Virus record (IMG/VR): IMGVR_UViG_3300005530_000053
Span: 1-40,050 of that record
DNA from: a virus
Reading direction: 5' to 3' (one strand)
Length of the DNA stretch: 40,050 bases
The translations under genes were made by a program, and so were the position numbers. The notes beneath the pieces were generated by a model, which did no database searches, had not been told where the DNA came from, and saw nothing but the letters and a program-made list of their open reading frames with translations. Positions 26,874 through 35,318 of the stretch are shown here, one piece after another (within the stretch, counting starts at the first letter, position 1; the number at the start of each line of letters is the position of its first letter).

Positions 26874-27401
26874 ATGGGTGAAGGACTAGGACTTAACCTC
26901 GCTGGTGCTGATTTGAGCGGTGGCGATTTCGATGCAATTCCATCTGGAACGTATCATTGTACTGTGTTCAAGATGGAAATGAAGCAGACTAAGGGTAGTG
27001 ACACTTCGGTTCTTCCGAAGGGCACTCCTATGATTAACGTTCAGTTCAAGGTAGAAGATGAGGATAGAGAGGACGCAGACGGCGATACTGTAAAGGTGCA
27101 TAATCGTCGTCTGTTCCGTCAGCTAATCATCGCTCCTGCAAAGGTCGGTGGAAAGCCGTATGAGCACAAGAAGGTAATGGACCGAATTCTTGGTCAGTTC
27201 TTCAAGTGCGTAGGATACAGCGAGGAAGAAATCCTGTCCGGCGATTTCGATCCCGATTTCGATGAAATCAAGGGTAAGGATATTCTCGTAGTTGTAGGAC
27301 AGAAGCAGAAGTGGGGCGCTGAGGAAGGCGTCATGGATAATGAGGTTAAGGGTTTCAAGCCGTATGATGCAAACGGTAACGGAAGCCCGCAGCTAGTCTA
27401 A
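26874..27401 (+). CDS. ssDNA-binding protein, DUF669-like, 175 residues
   Basis: ATG 26874 follows TAAGGAG at somewhat long spacing. DAIPSGTYHCTVFKMEMKQT, TPMINVQFKVED and RRLFRQLII show the strand order of DUF669 proteins. C-terminal GDFDPDFDEIKGKDILVVVG and EVKGFKPYD complete it. In phages this family pairs with Sak4-like ATPases and binds single-stranded DNA. Codon use and an own promoter and terminator point to high expression. Confidence 0.8.
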   Translation: MGEGLGLNLAGADLSGGDFDAIPSGTYHCTVFKMEMKQTKGSDTSVLPKGTPMINVQFKVEDEDREDADGDTVKVHNRRLFRQLIIAPAKVGGKPYEHKKVMDRILGQFFKCVGYSEEEILSGDFDPDFDEIKGKDILVVVGQKQKWGAEEGVMDNEVKGFKPYDANGNGSPQLV

Positions 27402-27411
27402 CCTCTAAAAG

Positions 27412-27451
27412 ATGCAGGGAGTAGGATTCGTCGCTGGCCTACTCCCTGCAT
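27412..27451 (+). terminator. 14-bp perfect hairpin terminator
   Basis: ATGCAGGGAGTAGG and CCTACTCCCTGCAT pair perfectly around a 12-base loop, followed by TACTCTTATG. It lies eleven bases after the ssDNA-binding gene and before the next operon part. Confidence 0.8.
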
Positions 27452-27458
27452 TACTCTT

Positions 27459-27764
27459 ATGACACTTGAAACTTTCCCATGTAAAATAAATGGATGCGAA
27501 GGCACTAGCTTTGTCAATAAAGGTGCTTACGCATTTTTGTGTAAAACACATCGTGCCGAAAAAGCACAGTTGAGAGTACATAAGCAAAAACCTTCTTCAA
27601 GTTTAAAGGAAACAGCAATCAGATTAGTAGAGATTTCCGAGCGCATTGATTCAAGTTCAACCAGATTTCGTGAGTCAAAGAATCAACTGATTATCGACGC
27701 GCAGGAATTCGTTAAATTACTTGATGATCTTAAAGAGCAGGCTAAAGAAATCTTGACGGGATAA
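27459..27764 (+). CDS. Small zinc/coiled-coil protein, 101 residues
   Basis: CKINGCEGTSFVNKGAYAFL followed by CKTHRAEK gives a C-C/C-H zinc site at the N-terminus; the rest (SLKETAIRLVEISERIDSSS and on) is a long coiled coil. It directly precedes and abuts the primase-helicase gene, so an accessory role in replication is plausible. Family not recognised. Confidence 0.65.
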   Translation: MTLETFPCKINGCEGTSFVNKGAYAFLCKTHRAEKAQLRVHKQKPSSSLKETAIRLVEISERIDSSSTRFRESKNQLIIDAQEFVKLLDDLKEQAKEILTG

Positions 27765-29956
27765 TGCCTACAAAAGAATCAGATCTAAGACGTCAATTCC
27801 TCGATTATGTATTTGGGGATCGTAATGGATACATCTGTATTGGCACAGGTGAACCTTCAGCGAATGGGCACAAAGATGCATTTAATCAACAATTCTTTAA
27901 GTGGCCTTCGCAGAGAGGCGATATCCAAAAATTTATCGAAGGTTCACTTGCAAAGAATGTTTGGTTTGGGGTCAATCTTCTAGATAAGCCAGAACGCAAG
28001 AAAGAGAATTGTCTGCCTATGGACATTGTATGGGCAGATTTGGATACTTGTCATCCTTCTCTTCTTGATCCAAAACCTCAAATTATTATTGAATCATCTC
28101 CTGATCGTTTTCAAGCACTATGGAAATTAGGTGATGATGTACCCCCATCGATTGCAGAAGAATACTCGAAAAGGATCTTCTCTAAATATCGTGTCAACGG
28201 GGTGGACTCGGGATGGGCACTCACTAAGCTTCTACGAGTACCTTATACATTCAACTTCAAGTATGACTCAACACCAGAAGTACGAATACTCGCAGCAACA
28301 GATGAACGAGTTGATGCAGCCGAATTCGAAGCAATTCTAATTGAAGAGCTTAAGGAACATGGCGTTGATGATATTGATATGCCTAATCTCGATGAATTGC
28401 CTGCACCAGAATTCATCATTCACGAGTATCGTCATGCACTAACTCGAACAGGTTTTGCAAATCTGTACTCAGTTGAACCAGAAGGTGAATGGTCTGGTGT
28501 ATTATGGCAACTTATTCGAATTCTCTTTGAAGTTGGAATGTCTCGTGAAGAGGCATTCATAGTTGCTATCTCCGCTAAGTGTAACAAATATGAAAGAGAT
28601 AAACGTCCTCTTTCACATTTATGGCTTGACATTCTCCGTGCAGAAACAATCGATAAAACGTTCGCAATCATCGCGGGTGCATTAGACGAAAATCTCGAGT
28701 TCCCATCCCTTCTAGATGATTCAGAGCGAAAGAAAATCAAAGATAATACTTTCTTCGATGAGTACGTTGAATGGGCAAGTAAGGTAACAGATGCGAATCA
28801 GATTTACCACGAACTCTGCGGCGCGATTATGTTGTCGTCATTGCTTGCAGACAAGCTTCACATTGAAATGTCTTGGGATAGAATGTATCCTAACCTGTGG
28901 GGACTTGTATTAGGGGAAAGCACGATCACGCGAAAAACTACAGCAATGAAAATGGCTATGGATTTTGTTCATGAACTTACTCCAGAAGCTATTTTGGCGA
29001 CACAAGATTCCTCCGCAGAAGGTCTTTTCGGTTCATTAGATCAACGTTCTGAAAAAGTATCTATCTACTTTCGTGATGAAGTCGCAGGATTCTTTCACGC
29101 AATGAGTAGCAAGACATATCTCGCAGGAATGCCAGAAGCATTAACACAACTCTATGATGTGCCTCCTGTGATGATTCGTCAGCTTAGTAAAAAGACGATC
29201 AGCGTAAAACGACCGATTTTCATTTTCTTTGGTGGAGGCATTCAGGATAGAGTGTACGAGACTGTAGATGAGCAGTTTTTCTTCTCAGGCTTTTTGCCTC
29301 GTTTCCTTGTTGTAAATGGTGAGTCGAATATTGATAATGTACGCTGGATGGGACCACCAACAGTTAGCACAGGAAAAGATATCAAGAATACCTTAAAAAG
29401 CGATCTTGAACAAATTATCTCACACTATCAAGTTCAAGTTATTGAGCAAAAGATTTTCGGTGTAGATGCTCAGATCAGCAAAGAAGTCGAAGCAACATTA
29501 ACAGATGCAGCATGGGGAAAGATGCAGCAAATCGAGAAACTGTTGGTAACTACAGCAAGTGAATCATCACAGTCAAATGTCGCTTTGCCAACATTTTCAA
29601 GAATCGCGATTTCTTTGCTAAAGTTCTCCACACTCCTAGCTGCTATTAGACAAGAGCCAAAAGACTTTATCGTGAAAGTCGAATTACAAGACGTGCTCAA
29701 AGCTGCACATTTCATTGAGCGGTGGGCACCACATTCAGTTCATATGATGTCAAATGTGGGAACAACAACATCAGAAAGACTCATTCAAGGTGTTCTAAGA
29801 ATGATTCGCAATACGCCGGGAATCACTCGCGCAGAAATCATGCGACGCAGACACCTACAGAGTGTGCCTGCAAAAATCGTGTTCTCAACATTAGAAGAAA
29901 GGGGATTGATTACAATTAAAGCGTCTGGAAGAGGGTATAGATTATGGCCCGTATGA
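27764..29956 (+). CDS. Primase-helicase (AEP-like N-terminus plus DUF3987-like ATPase), 730 residues
   Basis: The N-terminal part resembles archaeo-eukaryotic-type primase or RepB-primase domains: IVWADLDT with Asp92 and Asp94, IIESSPDRFQALWKL (108-122) and a later RVPYTFNFKY. The ATPase half carries Walker A LGESTITRKTTA (about 382-393, a G-S-x-x-RKTTA form seen in DUF3987) and FRDEVAGFF as Walker B-like. A winged helix (TSERLIQGVLRMIRNTPGIT and on) ends the protein. It probably primes and unwinds DNA at the fork together with the family A polymerase. Confidence 0.8.
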   Translation: MPTKESDLRRQFLDYVFGDRNGYICIGTGEPSANGHKDAFNQQFFKWPSQRGDIQKFIEGSLAKNVWFGVNLLDKPERKKENCLPMDIVWADLDTCHPSLLDPKPQIIIESSPDRFQALWKLGDDVPPSIAEEYSKRIFSKYRVNGVDSGWALTKLLRVPYTFNFKYDSTPEVRILAATDERVDAAEFEAILIEELKEHGVDDIDMPNLDELPAPEFIIHEYRHALTRTGFANLYSVEPEGEWSGVLWQLIRILFEVGMSREEAFIVAISAKCNKYERDKRPLSHLWLDILRAETIDKTFAIIAGALDENLEFPSLLDDSERKKIKDNTFFDEYVEWASKVTDANQIYHELCGAIMLSSLLADKLHIEMSWDRMYPNLWGLVLGESTITRKTTAMKMAMDFVHELTPEAILATQDSSAEGLFGSLDQRSEKVSIYFRDEVAGFFHAMSSKTYLAGMPEALTQLYDVPPVMIRQLSKKTISVKRPIFIFFGGGIQDRVYETVDEQFFFSGFLPRFLVVNGESNIDNVRWMGPPTVSTGKDIKNTLKSDLEQIISHYQVQVIEQKIFGVDAQISKEVEATLTDAAWGKMQQIEKLLVTTASESSQSNVALPTFSRIAISLLKFSTLLAAIRQEPKDFIVKVELQDVLKAAHFIERWAPHSVHMMSNVGTTTSERLIQGVLRMIRNTPGITRAEIMRRRHLQSVPAKIVFSTLEERGLITIKASGRGYRLWPV

Positions 29957-30156
29957 TGATGAAAGTTAAGAAGTTTGTCACTAATGGGACGGATGAAGTA
30001 GAAGAAATCGAAGTAATGGAGTTAGTCGAATTTGAACCGCCGATTTGCAATGAGTGCAATCAGTACATGAGGAACATCAACACAGTTAATGGTGTAAGGA
30101 AATTTGGCTGTGTAACGTGGGGATGCACTAATAAGAAAATGGTGACTTATGAGTGA
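29944..30156 (+). CDS. Zinc-ribbon protein, 70 residues
   Basis: ATG within the end of the primase-helicase gene. ICNECNQYM and FGCVTWGC form a two-CxxC-type ribbon of about 20 residues. The N-terminus is charged strand/helix. Function unknown; the coupled position suggests a replication accessory protein. Confidence 0.6.
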   Translation: MARMMMKVKKFVTNGTDEVEEIEVMELVEFEPPICNECNQYMRNINTVNGVRKFGCVTWGCTNKKMVTYE

Positions 30157-30553
30157 AGGTATTCCAGGTATTAAAAAGAATAGTATACCTAATACAGAGC
30201 CAGAACTTGATGTTAATGCTCGCGTCAATGCGCTTGATCCTGCATTGCTAGAAAATGCTTGGGACGTAGAAGTTGAACGTTGGGCAGAATTAGGAATGGA
30301 CCCAGGAAGAAGTATTTTCGTAGATATGTTTCATCTGAAATTCCGCTTTGATACACTATACCAATTCGTCAAAGGGAATATCGAAGGCTTCGATGAAGAA
30401 AAGTTCGATCTGCATGTTAAGCGAAGTATGCTCGTAGCAATGATCGTATTACGTCAACAGCACGAACGGCAAATGTTGCATGCTAAGTTAACTGAGGGTA
30501 TTCAGCCACCTCAGGTTCAAGTTCCTATTTTGCCGCCGGGCACAAAAATCTAA
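30149..30553 (+). CDS. Hypothetical protein, 134 residues
   Basis: Starts MSEGIPGIKKNSIPNTEPEL and is helical in the middle (FVDMFHLKFRFDTLYQFVKG and FDLHVKRSMLVAMIVLRQQH). The C-terminus is Pro-rich (IQPPQVQVPILPPG). Overlaps both neighbours. No family recognised. Confidence 0.6.
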   Translation: MSEGIPGIKKNSIPNTEPELDVNARVNALDPALLENAWDVEVERWAELGMDPGRSIFVDMFHLKFRFDTLYQFVKGNIEGFDEEKFDLHVKRSMLVAMIVLRQQHERQMLHAKLTEGIQPPQVQVPILPPGTKI

Positions 30554-30897
30554 TGAGTCTGGCACAAGGAACAAAATATGATGATGGAAAAGAACCACTT
30601 GACTTATGGAGTCCTGACGCATTATACGAAACGAGTCGTGTTCTCGCTTTCGGAGCTAGAAAGTATGATGCGTATAATTGGGAAAAAGGCATCAATTACA
30701 GCCGTGTCTTTGCAGCACTTCTCCGACACTTATGGTCGTTTTGGCGTGGAGAGGCAAAGGACAAAGAGACTAATTTACACCATCTTGGTCATGCCATGTG
30801 CTGCCTTATGTTCCTATTACATTACGAAATGAATCGACGTAAATTTCGTTCCTTCGACGATAGGCCAAAATATGGACGCAAGAGAGTATCAGCATAA
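30553..30897 (+). CDS. dATP/dGTP diphosphohydrolase-like protein (DUF5664), 114 residues
   Basis: KYDDGKEPLDLWSPDALYET, FGARKYDAYNWEKGI and LLRHLWSFWRGE, then HHLGHAMCCLMFLL, are the conserved motifs of DUF5664, an all-helical NTP pyrophosphatase-type fold related to MazG. It probably adjusts the purine dNTP pool. The following MazG-like gene starts inside its end, so the two are probably made together. Confidence 0.85.
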   Translation: MSLAQGTKYDDGKEPLDLWSPDALYETSRVLAFGARKYDAYNWEKGINYSRVFAALLRHLWSFWRGEAKDKETNLHHLGHAMCCLMFLLHYEMNRRKFRSFDDRPKYGRKRVSA

Positions 30898-31249
30898 AAC
30901 TGGCTACACAGCAGTTTACCGTGATAGAAACTTAGAATTTGCAGGACAAGATAGTATAGGAAAAGCTTGGTATGCTCTCAATATTCATTACGTCACGTTA
31001 GGCTTAGTGGGGGAAGCCGGCGAGATTGCAAATAAAGTAAAGAAGCAATTGAGAGATAATCCAAAAGATCCATTTAATGATGAATTCAAGATAATGATGT
31101 TTGGTGAACTCGGCGATGTGATGTGGTACGTCTCTCAAATGTGTAACGAACTTGGTCTTGATCTTGAAGGTATTATGGAAGCAAACATCGATAAGCTAGA
31201 ATCACGTAAGGAAAGAGACGTACTTGGAGGATCAGGCGATGAACGATAA
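30872..31249 (+). CDS. MazG-like nucleotide pyrophosphohydrolase, 125 residues
   Basis: GLVGEAGEIANKVKK (about 46-60) is the EExxE-type metal-binding motif region, and GELGDVMWYVSQMCNELGLD (about 84-103) the second, both typical of MazG. It hydrolyses NTPs or dNTPs to monophosphates. The start overlaps the previous gene by 26 bases. Together with the DUF5664 gene it forms a dNTP-pool module. No adenylosuccinate synthetase-like gene is present, so there is no sign of a Z (diaminopurine) genome. Confidence 0.85.
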   Translation: MDAREYQHKTGYTAVYRDRNLEFAGQDSIGKAWYALNIHYVTLGLVGEAGEIANKVKKQLRDNPKDPFNDEFKIMMFGELGDVMWYVSQMCNELGLDLEGIMEANIDKLESRKERDVLGGSGDER

Positions 31250-31457
31250 TCCAGATTTTAATGACGGTTATGGTGCTCACGCACAAAATGCAAAACAGAA
31301 GGACAATCCTTTTATTGAAAGAGCTTGTAGATGGGATGAGGGTTGGAGGCAAAGAGAAGAACAGCGATTGAGCCATACACTACAAAAAGATAAAATTAAG
31401 AATATTCCTGTTCTATCAATTGGTTTGATTAGAAACTCGGAAGTCAAAGATGTCTAG
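31239..31457 (+). CDS. Small RMF-like protein, 72 residues
   Basis: DFNDGYGAHAQNAKQKDNPF followed by ACRWDEGWRQREEQ resembles the GY...NPF...W..GW layout of small ribosome-modulation-factor-like (RMF/CrpP) phage and bacterial proteins. Function in the phage is not known. ATG overlaps the end of the MazG gene. Confidence 0.55.
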   Translation: MNDNPDFNDGYGAHAQNAKQKDNPFIERACRWDEGWRQREEQRLSHTLQKDKIKNIPVLSIGLIRNSEVKDV

Positions 31458-31782
31458 ATGGGCATGGGGAGAGCTTAAGAATGGCGGTATCAGAATTTGC
31501 AGGTGTGGCGAAGTAACACTCGAAGATGAAATGCATGCATGTACATTAGGAGAGGAAAAAATGTCAGATGGTAATGAAGGTCTTAAGCACTTAACTAGTG
31601 TGGAAGATACGAAAGCTAATATGGATACCGGCAGAATGGGGTATCGCATTATGCAAGGAGTTATCGAAGAAGGTGGAACGATGGAAGAAGCGATCATTAT
31701 TCTAACCTCTTTCTTCACAGGAATGTTTGTCGGTGCATCACAAGCGAGTAAGGATAAAGATGAGGAAACACCCTCTAGCTGA
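31450..31782 (+). CDS. Hypothetical protein with possible internal start, 110 residues
   Basis: ATG 31450 overlaps the previous gene. Residues 17-31 (CRCGEVTLEDEMHAC) are a small Cys/His site. At 31561 a second in-frame ATG follows TAGGAGAGGAAAAA, a much stronger ribosome site, and would give a 73-residue protein starting MSDGNEGLKHLTSVEDTKAN, with a hydrophobic helix IIILTSFFTGMFVGAS. Both forms may be made. Family unknown. Confidence 0.55.
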   Translation: MSRWAWGELKNGGIRICRCGEVTLEDEMHACTLGEEKMSDGNEGLKHLTSVEDTKANMDTGRMGYRIMQGVIEEGGTMEEAIIILTSFFTGMFVGASQASKDKDEETPSS

Positions 31783-34093
31783 TTGTGAAAATTGTCCATT
31801 GCGTGATGAACGCATGGCAAGCACGACTGGTCCAAAAGATGCAAAAGTTGCAATGGTTAGTCGTGCGCCTGGGTATCACGATGTAACTCATGGAAAACCT
31901 TTCTCTGGCCCATCTGGACAAGTTCTTGATTACTTGTTCAGATCGAACGAAGTAGACCGTAAAGATGTAATCACTACAAATCTCGTTCTCTGTTATTCAG
32001 AGGACCCGCCGAAAGCAGCGATCAATGCCTGTAGACCCAGGTTGGAATCTGAAATTGAAAGTGCAGACACAATCATTGCAGCAGGAGTTGAAGCGGTTAA
32101 GGAATTCACTTCCGCAAAATCAATTACAGCGGCTCGAGGTCTTGAGCATTCGAGAGAAACGGCTGATAAGACGCAACGTGTTATTGCTACCTCTAACCCT
32201 GCTGTTGTGTTGTATGATTCTGACAGCTTTCCTAATCTTGTGGAGGACTTTAAACTTGCTCTAAATCCTCCGCCACCTGTAACTTATCCAAAGGTCTTAG
32301 TTTTCGATACAGAGGCAGCAGGCAAAAAACTACTAAAGAAACTAATTGAACATGATGGACCAATCGCAACAGATCTTGAAGGTAGATACCAACACATCGA
32401 ATGTGCTGGTTTTGCTATTGAAGGAACTTCGGCTTTCGTTCTCACAAGACGTGCAATTGTTGCTAATTGGGATTTATTCAAAAAGCTTTATGAGAGCGAT
32501 AAGCAATGGATTTGGCATAATGGTATTTATGACGTTAAGCTACTCAAGCAGAACGATGTATCTTCAAGGATCGTTGACGATACTTACGCTATGTCTTACG
32601 TTCTTGACGAAAGAACGCAGGGAGTCCACGGTCTTAAATATCTTGCAAGAACACAACTAGGTTGGAAGAACTACGAAACAGACGAAATCGATACTTACTT
32701 CGAGACAGGAAAGCTACCAGACGACATTGCAACATTCTACGACTATAACGGGTATGACTGTGGCGCGACCTTCCAACTATTTGATCTATTGGAGGAACGT
32801 GCCAAAAAGGACGAAGTATATGATCTCTACAAGCACCATATGGTGCCCTTCTTCAATGCAATCGTAGATATCGAACTTCGTGGATTCCACTTCGATCATG
32901 TTGCTGCTGCTGATCTAAATGAGGAAATCGTACTTCCTGAACTTCGCCGGCTCACCAAGCAAATGCGAGAAATTACCGAGTTGGAGTTGTTCAATCCAGC
33001 ATCACCCAAACAAGTCTCTGCATTTGTCTACGATACTTGCGGACTCGTTCATTCACTCAAATCGACACGCAAGCGATCATTCGAGCGTTCATTTGCTAAG
33101 GAAGTACGAACAGAAATCACAGAAGATCGATTTGACTGTAAGCCAAAGTTCAAAGAATCACTTAAAAAGTTTGCTGAGCTACATGCTGCTTGGGCCGAAA
33201 TCGATAAACAACGTGGCACATACATCGAGAGCCTAATTAAGTTAGTAGGGGAAGATGGGAAATTATACGCTTCGTTCAATCCGTGTGGAACCGTCACCGG
33301 ACGACCATCGTCTCGTAATCCTAACTTCCTCAATATTACCAGAACCGGACGAAATATTGTACCAGCTATTAGAACGTTGTTTAAACCCTCACCAGGAAAT
33401 GTTATCATTCAAGGAGATTACTCTCAGGCAGAACTTAGGGTCATTGCTCAAATGTCGGGAGATAAGGAATTACAAAGTATTTATAAGGACACAAATCGAT
33501 CCTTACACGTCGAAACCGCAACTTCATTTTACGGAGCTGACTATACTAAAGAACAGTACGTAAAATCAAAGAACATCAATTTCGGTGTGTGTTATGGACA
33601 GTCAGCTTTTGCATTTGCTCAAATGTATCATATGGAGCGAGAAGAAGCTCAGGCATACATCGACAATTGGTTCAAGAAGTTTCCAGATGTATTAATGTGG
33701 ATCAAGGATACGCATGTTAGAATCAATAAAGAACAATATCTCGCAAATCCTTTCGGACGAAAAAGACGCTTCCATCTCATTACAGAAGAGAATCTCCAAG
33801 ATACACTCCGAGAAGGAGTCAACTTTCTACCACAGTCAACTGCTTCTGAGTTTACAGTCTGCGCTGTTGTGGAACTCAATGAAGCAGGCATTCCTGTTAT
33901 TAACACTGTCTATGACTCTATTATCGCAGACGTTCCAGAAAACGAGGCTATGGAGGTGGCTCGACTGATTAAATCAACAATGGAGAAACAACCAAATGTA
34001 ACGATTGGATGGGATAATATGCCCTTTAGGGCAGATATCTCAATCGGTGAAACTTGGGGCGGAGTCGAAGAAGTGGAGTTGATTGCAGCATGA
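31760..34093 (+). CDS. polA: Family A DNA polymerase with N-terminal uracil-DNA-glycosylase-like domain, 777 residues
   Basis: ATG 31760 follows AAGGATAAAG. Residues about 1-165 resemble family 4 UDGs: C9, C12, C78 and C91 are the four Fe-S ligands, APG at 36-38 and GKPFSGPSGQVLD at 45-57. The usual GEAPG reads SRAPG and the HP motif reads SNP, so glycosylase activity is doubtful. The 3'-5' exonuclease has TDLEG (about 203), HNGIYDVK (about 254) and YDYNGYDC (about 327). Polymerase motif A is DYSQAELR (about 552), B KSKNINFGVCYG (about 601) and C VYDSI, in place of VHDE. This is the replicative polymerase. Confidence 0.9.
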   Translation: MRKHPLADCENCPLRDERMASTTGPKDAKVAMVSRAPGYHDVTHGKPFSGPSGQVLDYLFRSNEVDRKDVITTNLVLCYSEDPPKAAINACRPRLESEIESADTIIAAGVEAVKEFTSAKSITAARGLEHSRETADKTQRVIATSNPAVVLYDSDSFPNLVEDFKLALNPPPPVTYPKVLVFDTEAAGKKLLKKLIEHDGPIATDLEGRYQHIECAGFAIEGTSAFVLTRRAIVANWDLFKKLYESDKQWIWHNGIYDVKLLKQNDVSSRIVDDTYAMSYVLDERTQGVHGLKYLARTQLGWKNYETDEIDTYFETGKLPDDIATFYDYNGYDCGATFQLFDLLEERAKKDEVYDLYKHHMVPFFNAIVDIELRGFHFDHVAAADLNEEIVLPELRRLTKQMREITELELFNPASPKQVSAFVYDTCGLVHSLKSTRKRSFERSFAKEVRTEITEDRFDCKPKFKESLKKFAELHAAWAEIDKQRGTYIESLIKLVGEDGKLYASFNPCGTVTGRPSSRNPNFLNITRTGRNIVPAIRTLFKPSPGNVIIQGDYSQAELRVIAQMSGDKELQSIYKDTNRSLHVETATSFYGADYTKEQYVKSKNINFGVCYGQSAFAFAQMYHMEREEAQAYIDNWFKKFPDVLMWIKDTHVRINKEQYLANPFGRKRRFHLITEENLQDTLREGVNFLPQSTASEFTVCAVVELNEAGIPVINTVYDSIIADVPENEAMEVARLIKSTMEKQPNVTIGWDNMPFRADISIGETWGGVEEVELIAA

Positions 34094-34455
34094 GCACTCA
34101 ATCAGTACCAACATTGCCACATGAACGAGAATTGCTTGATTTGGTGAATCTTGTTATGGAAGCTTATGGAGCTGACGATCCAAACTATATGATTCTTGTT
34201 TTAACTGATTCGTATGAACACGTGAGATTTTTGATGGGCAGACTTCGTGATGCAACGCAATGGGATGCACCAGATACCAAAATCTATCGTGATGGTGTTT
34301 CTGTAAAAGGTGGTGGTAGAGTAGTAGTTTCGACGGTTGGTGATCCAGGAAGATTAATGGGTATCCGTCCTAACAAAGTAGTTCTATTTGGTCGAACTGG
34401 TGAACTTTTTCACTGGTTGAATTCAATGGATTGTGAAATTGGAACAAGCGCATGA
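34090..34455 (+). CDS. Hypothetical protein, 121 residues
   Basis: ATG overlaps the polymerase stop. The product (MSTQSVPTLPHERELLDLVN and on) alternates helices and strands (NYMILVLTDSYEHVRFLMGR, GRVVVSTVGDP, PNKVVLFGRTGE), a Rossmann-like or P-loop-derived fold without a visible Walker A. Family unknown. Coupled to its neighbours at both ends. Confidence 0.6.
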   Translation: MSTQSVPTLPHERELLDLVNLVMEAYGADDPNYMILVLTDSYEHVRFLMGRLRDATQWDAPDTKIYRDGVSVKGGGRVVVSTVGDPGRLMGIRPNKVVLFGRTGELFHWLNSMDCEIGTSA

Positions 34456-34601
34456 TCGGCAAACTATTAGGAAAAGTCGTTGGTGAAGTTCTTGCTTTAC
34501 CCGCAACAATTGCTAACGAAATGGAGGATGCAGTAGATGAAGTAGAAAAAACGATTGACAAGCGTTATGATCCGCCGAAGAAGAAAGAGAAGGCAAAATG
34601 A
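34452..34601 (+). CDS. Small amphipathic protein, 49 residues
   Basis: ATG overlaps the previous stop (ATGA). MIGKLLGKVVGEVLALPATI is a hydrophobic amphipathic helix, followed by acidic residues and a Lys-rich end (PPKKKEKAK). It could attach to a membrane peripherally. Function unknown. Confidence 0.5.
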   Translation: MIGKLLGKVVGEVLALPATIANEMEDAVDEVEKTIDKRYDPPKKKEKAK

Positions 34602-35137
34602 TGAAGAGACTTTCAGATGCAGAATGCTTTAATAAGTTAACAAGTTCAGAATGCTATAAAAATACGGTTAATCAAGCAGATAAGAATAAAGTCACAAAAG
34701 CCCGTTCTGGTGTAAACCCCACCACACCAAGTTCTTTGATTGGGCAGGTTGCAGCAGAACTTGGGTTAAGAGCATATGCAGCAGAAGATCATTCTACTAC
34801 ACCACCGCCTCCCCCACCTCCACCACCTACAACTAATCCGTGGGATTCTGGTTATCCACCGAGAGCATATAATCAGGGTTCGCGCGGACAGAACTGTATC
34901 TTTAATGTTCACATCAATTGCACTCTACGTAGTGATGGAAAGTATGTAGATCAGCACGGAATCACATATTCTGATTCTGGCTTGTGTGATGGTGGTCGTA
35001 CAGAAACTCCAGATATTCCAGAACTCAAAGCCGCCGATATGAAAGATCAGGCTGAACCGTGGGATGCTTATGAGTGGTTCGGCAATGTAATTGGTCCAAA
35101 CAAAGAAAACTATCCGGCTGCTTCGTACAATAAGTGA
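34598..35137 (+). CDS. Hypothetical protein with polyproline tract, 179 residues
   Basis: A polar N-terminus with Cys (MMKRLSDAECFNKLTSSECY) is followed by a run of nine prolines and an Asp/Tyr/Gly-rich C-terminal region. The proline run joins a helical N-terminal part to a disordered or Trp/Tyr-rich end. Family unknown. It is the last gene before a non-coding stretch and a promoter. Confidence 0.55.
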   Translation: MMKRLSDAECFNKLTSSECYKNTVNQADKNKVTKARSGVNPTTPSSLIGQVAAELGLRAYAAEDHSTTPPPPPPPPPTTNPWDSGYPPRAYNQGSRGQNCIFNVHINCTLRSDGKYVDQHGITYSDSGLCDGGRTETPDIPELKAADMKDQAEPWDAYEWFGNVIGPNKENYPAASYNK

Positions 35138-35318
35138 TTCAGTACAGTAACTCAACGAGTCCTCTCGGCTCGCTCGCCCAGGGGTCGGGAGGCACGTTGA
35201 GACGCCACCTGAGACGCCGTAGACCGCTTGCGGGGGGTTAGCCTGTATGCTAGGCTACCCTGTATGAGACGCTTACTGTCACGTCACAGAATCTACATAC
35301 CACTCAATCCCTTTATTC
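35138..35318 (+). other. GC-rich intergenic region with nested inverted repeats
   Basis: Unlike its AT-leaning surroundings, this stretch is GC rich. CTCAACG (35151-35157) pairs with CGTTGAG (35194-35200), and CCTCTCG with CGGGAGG inside it. GAGACGCC then occurs twice in tandem (35198-35205 and 35210-35217). The promoter at 35228-35256 follows. It could terminate the replication transcript; no gene is seen. Confidence 0.5.
35228..35256 (+). promoter_or_regulatory. Promoter TTGCGG-17-TAGGCT
   Basis: TTGCGG 35228-35233 and TAGGCT 35251-35256, 17-base spacer, with TATGC before the -10 and the same TAGGCT as at 23729. It would start near 35263, upstream of the gene at 35319. Confidence 0.7.

Noticed and set aside
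30553-31249. DUF5664 and MazG genes as signs of a Z (diaminopurine) genome
   Set aside because: No adenylosuccinate-synthetase-like (PurZ) or DatZ gene is seen, and the polymerase lacks features I could tie to Z use. They are better read as ordinary dNTP-pool enzymes.
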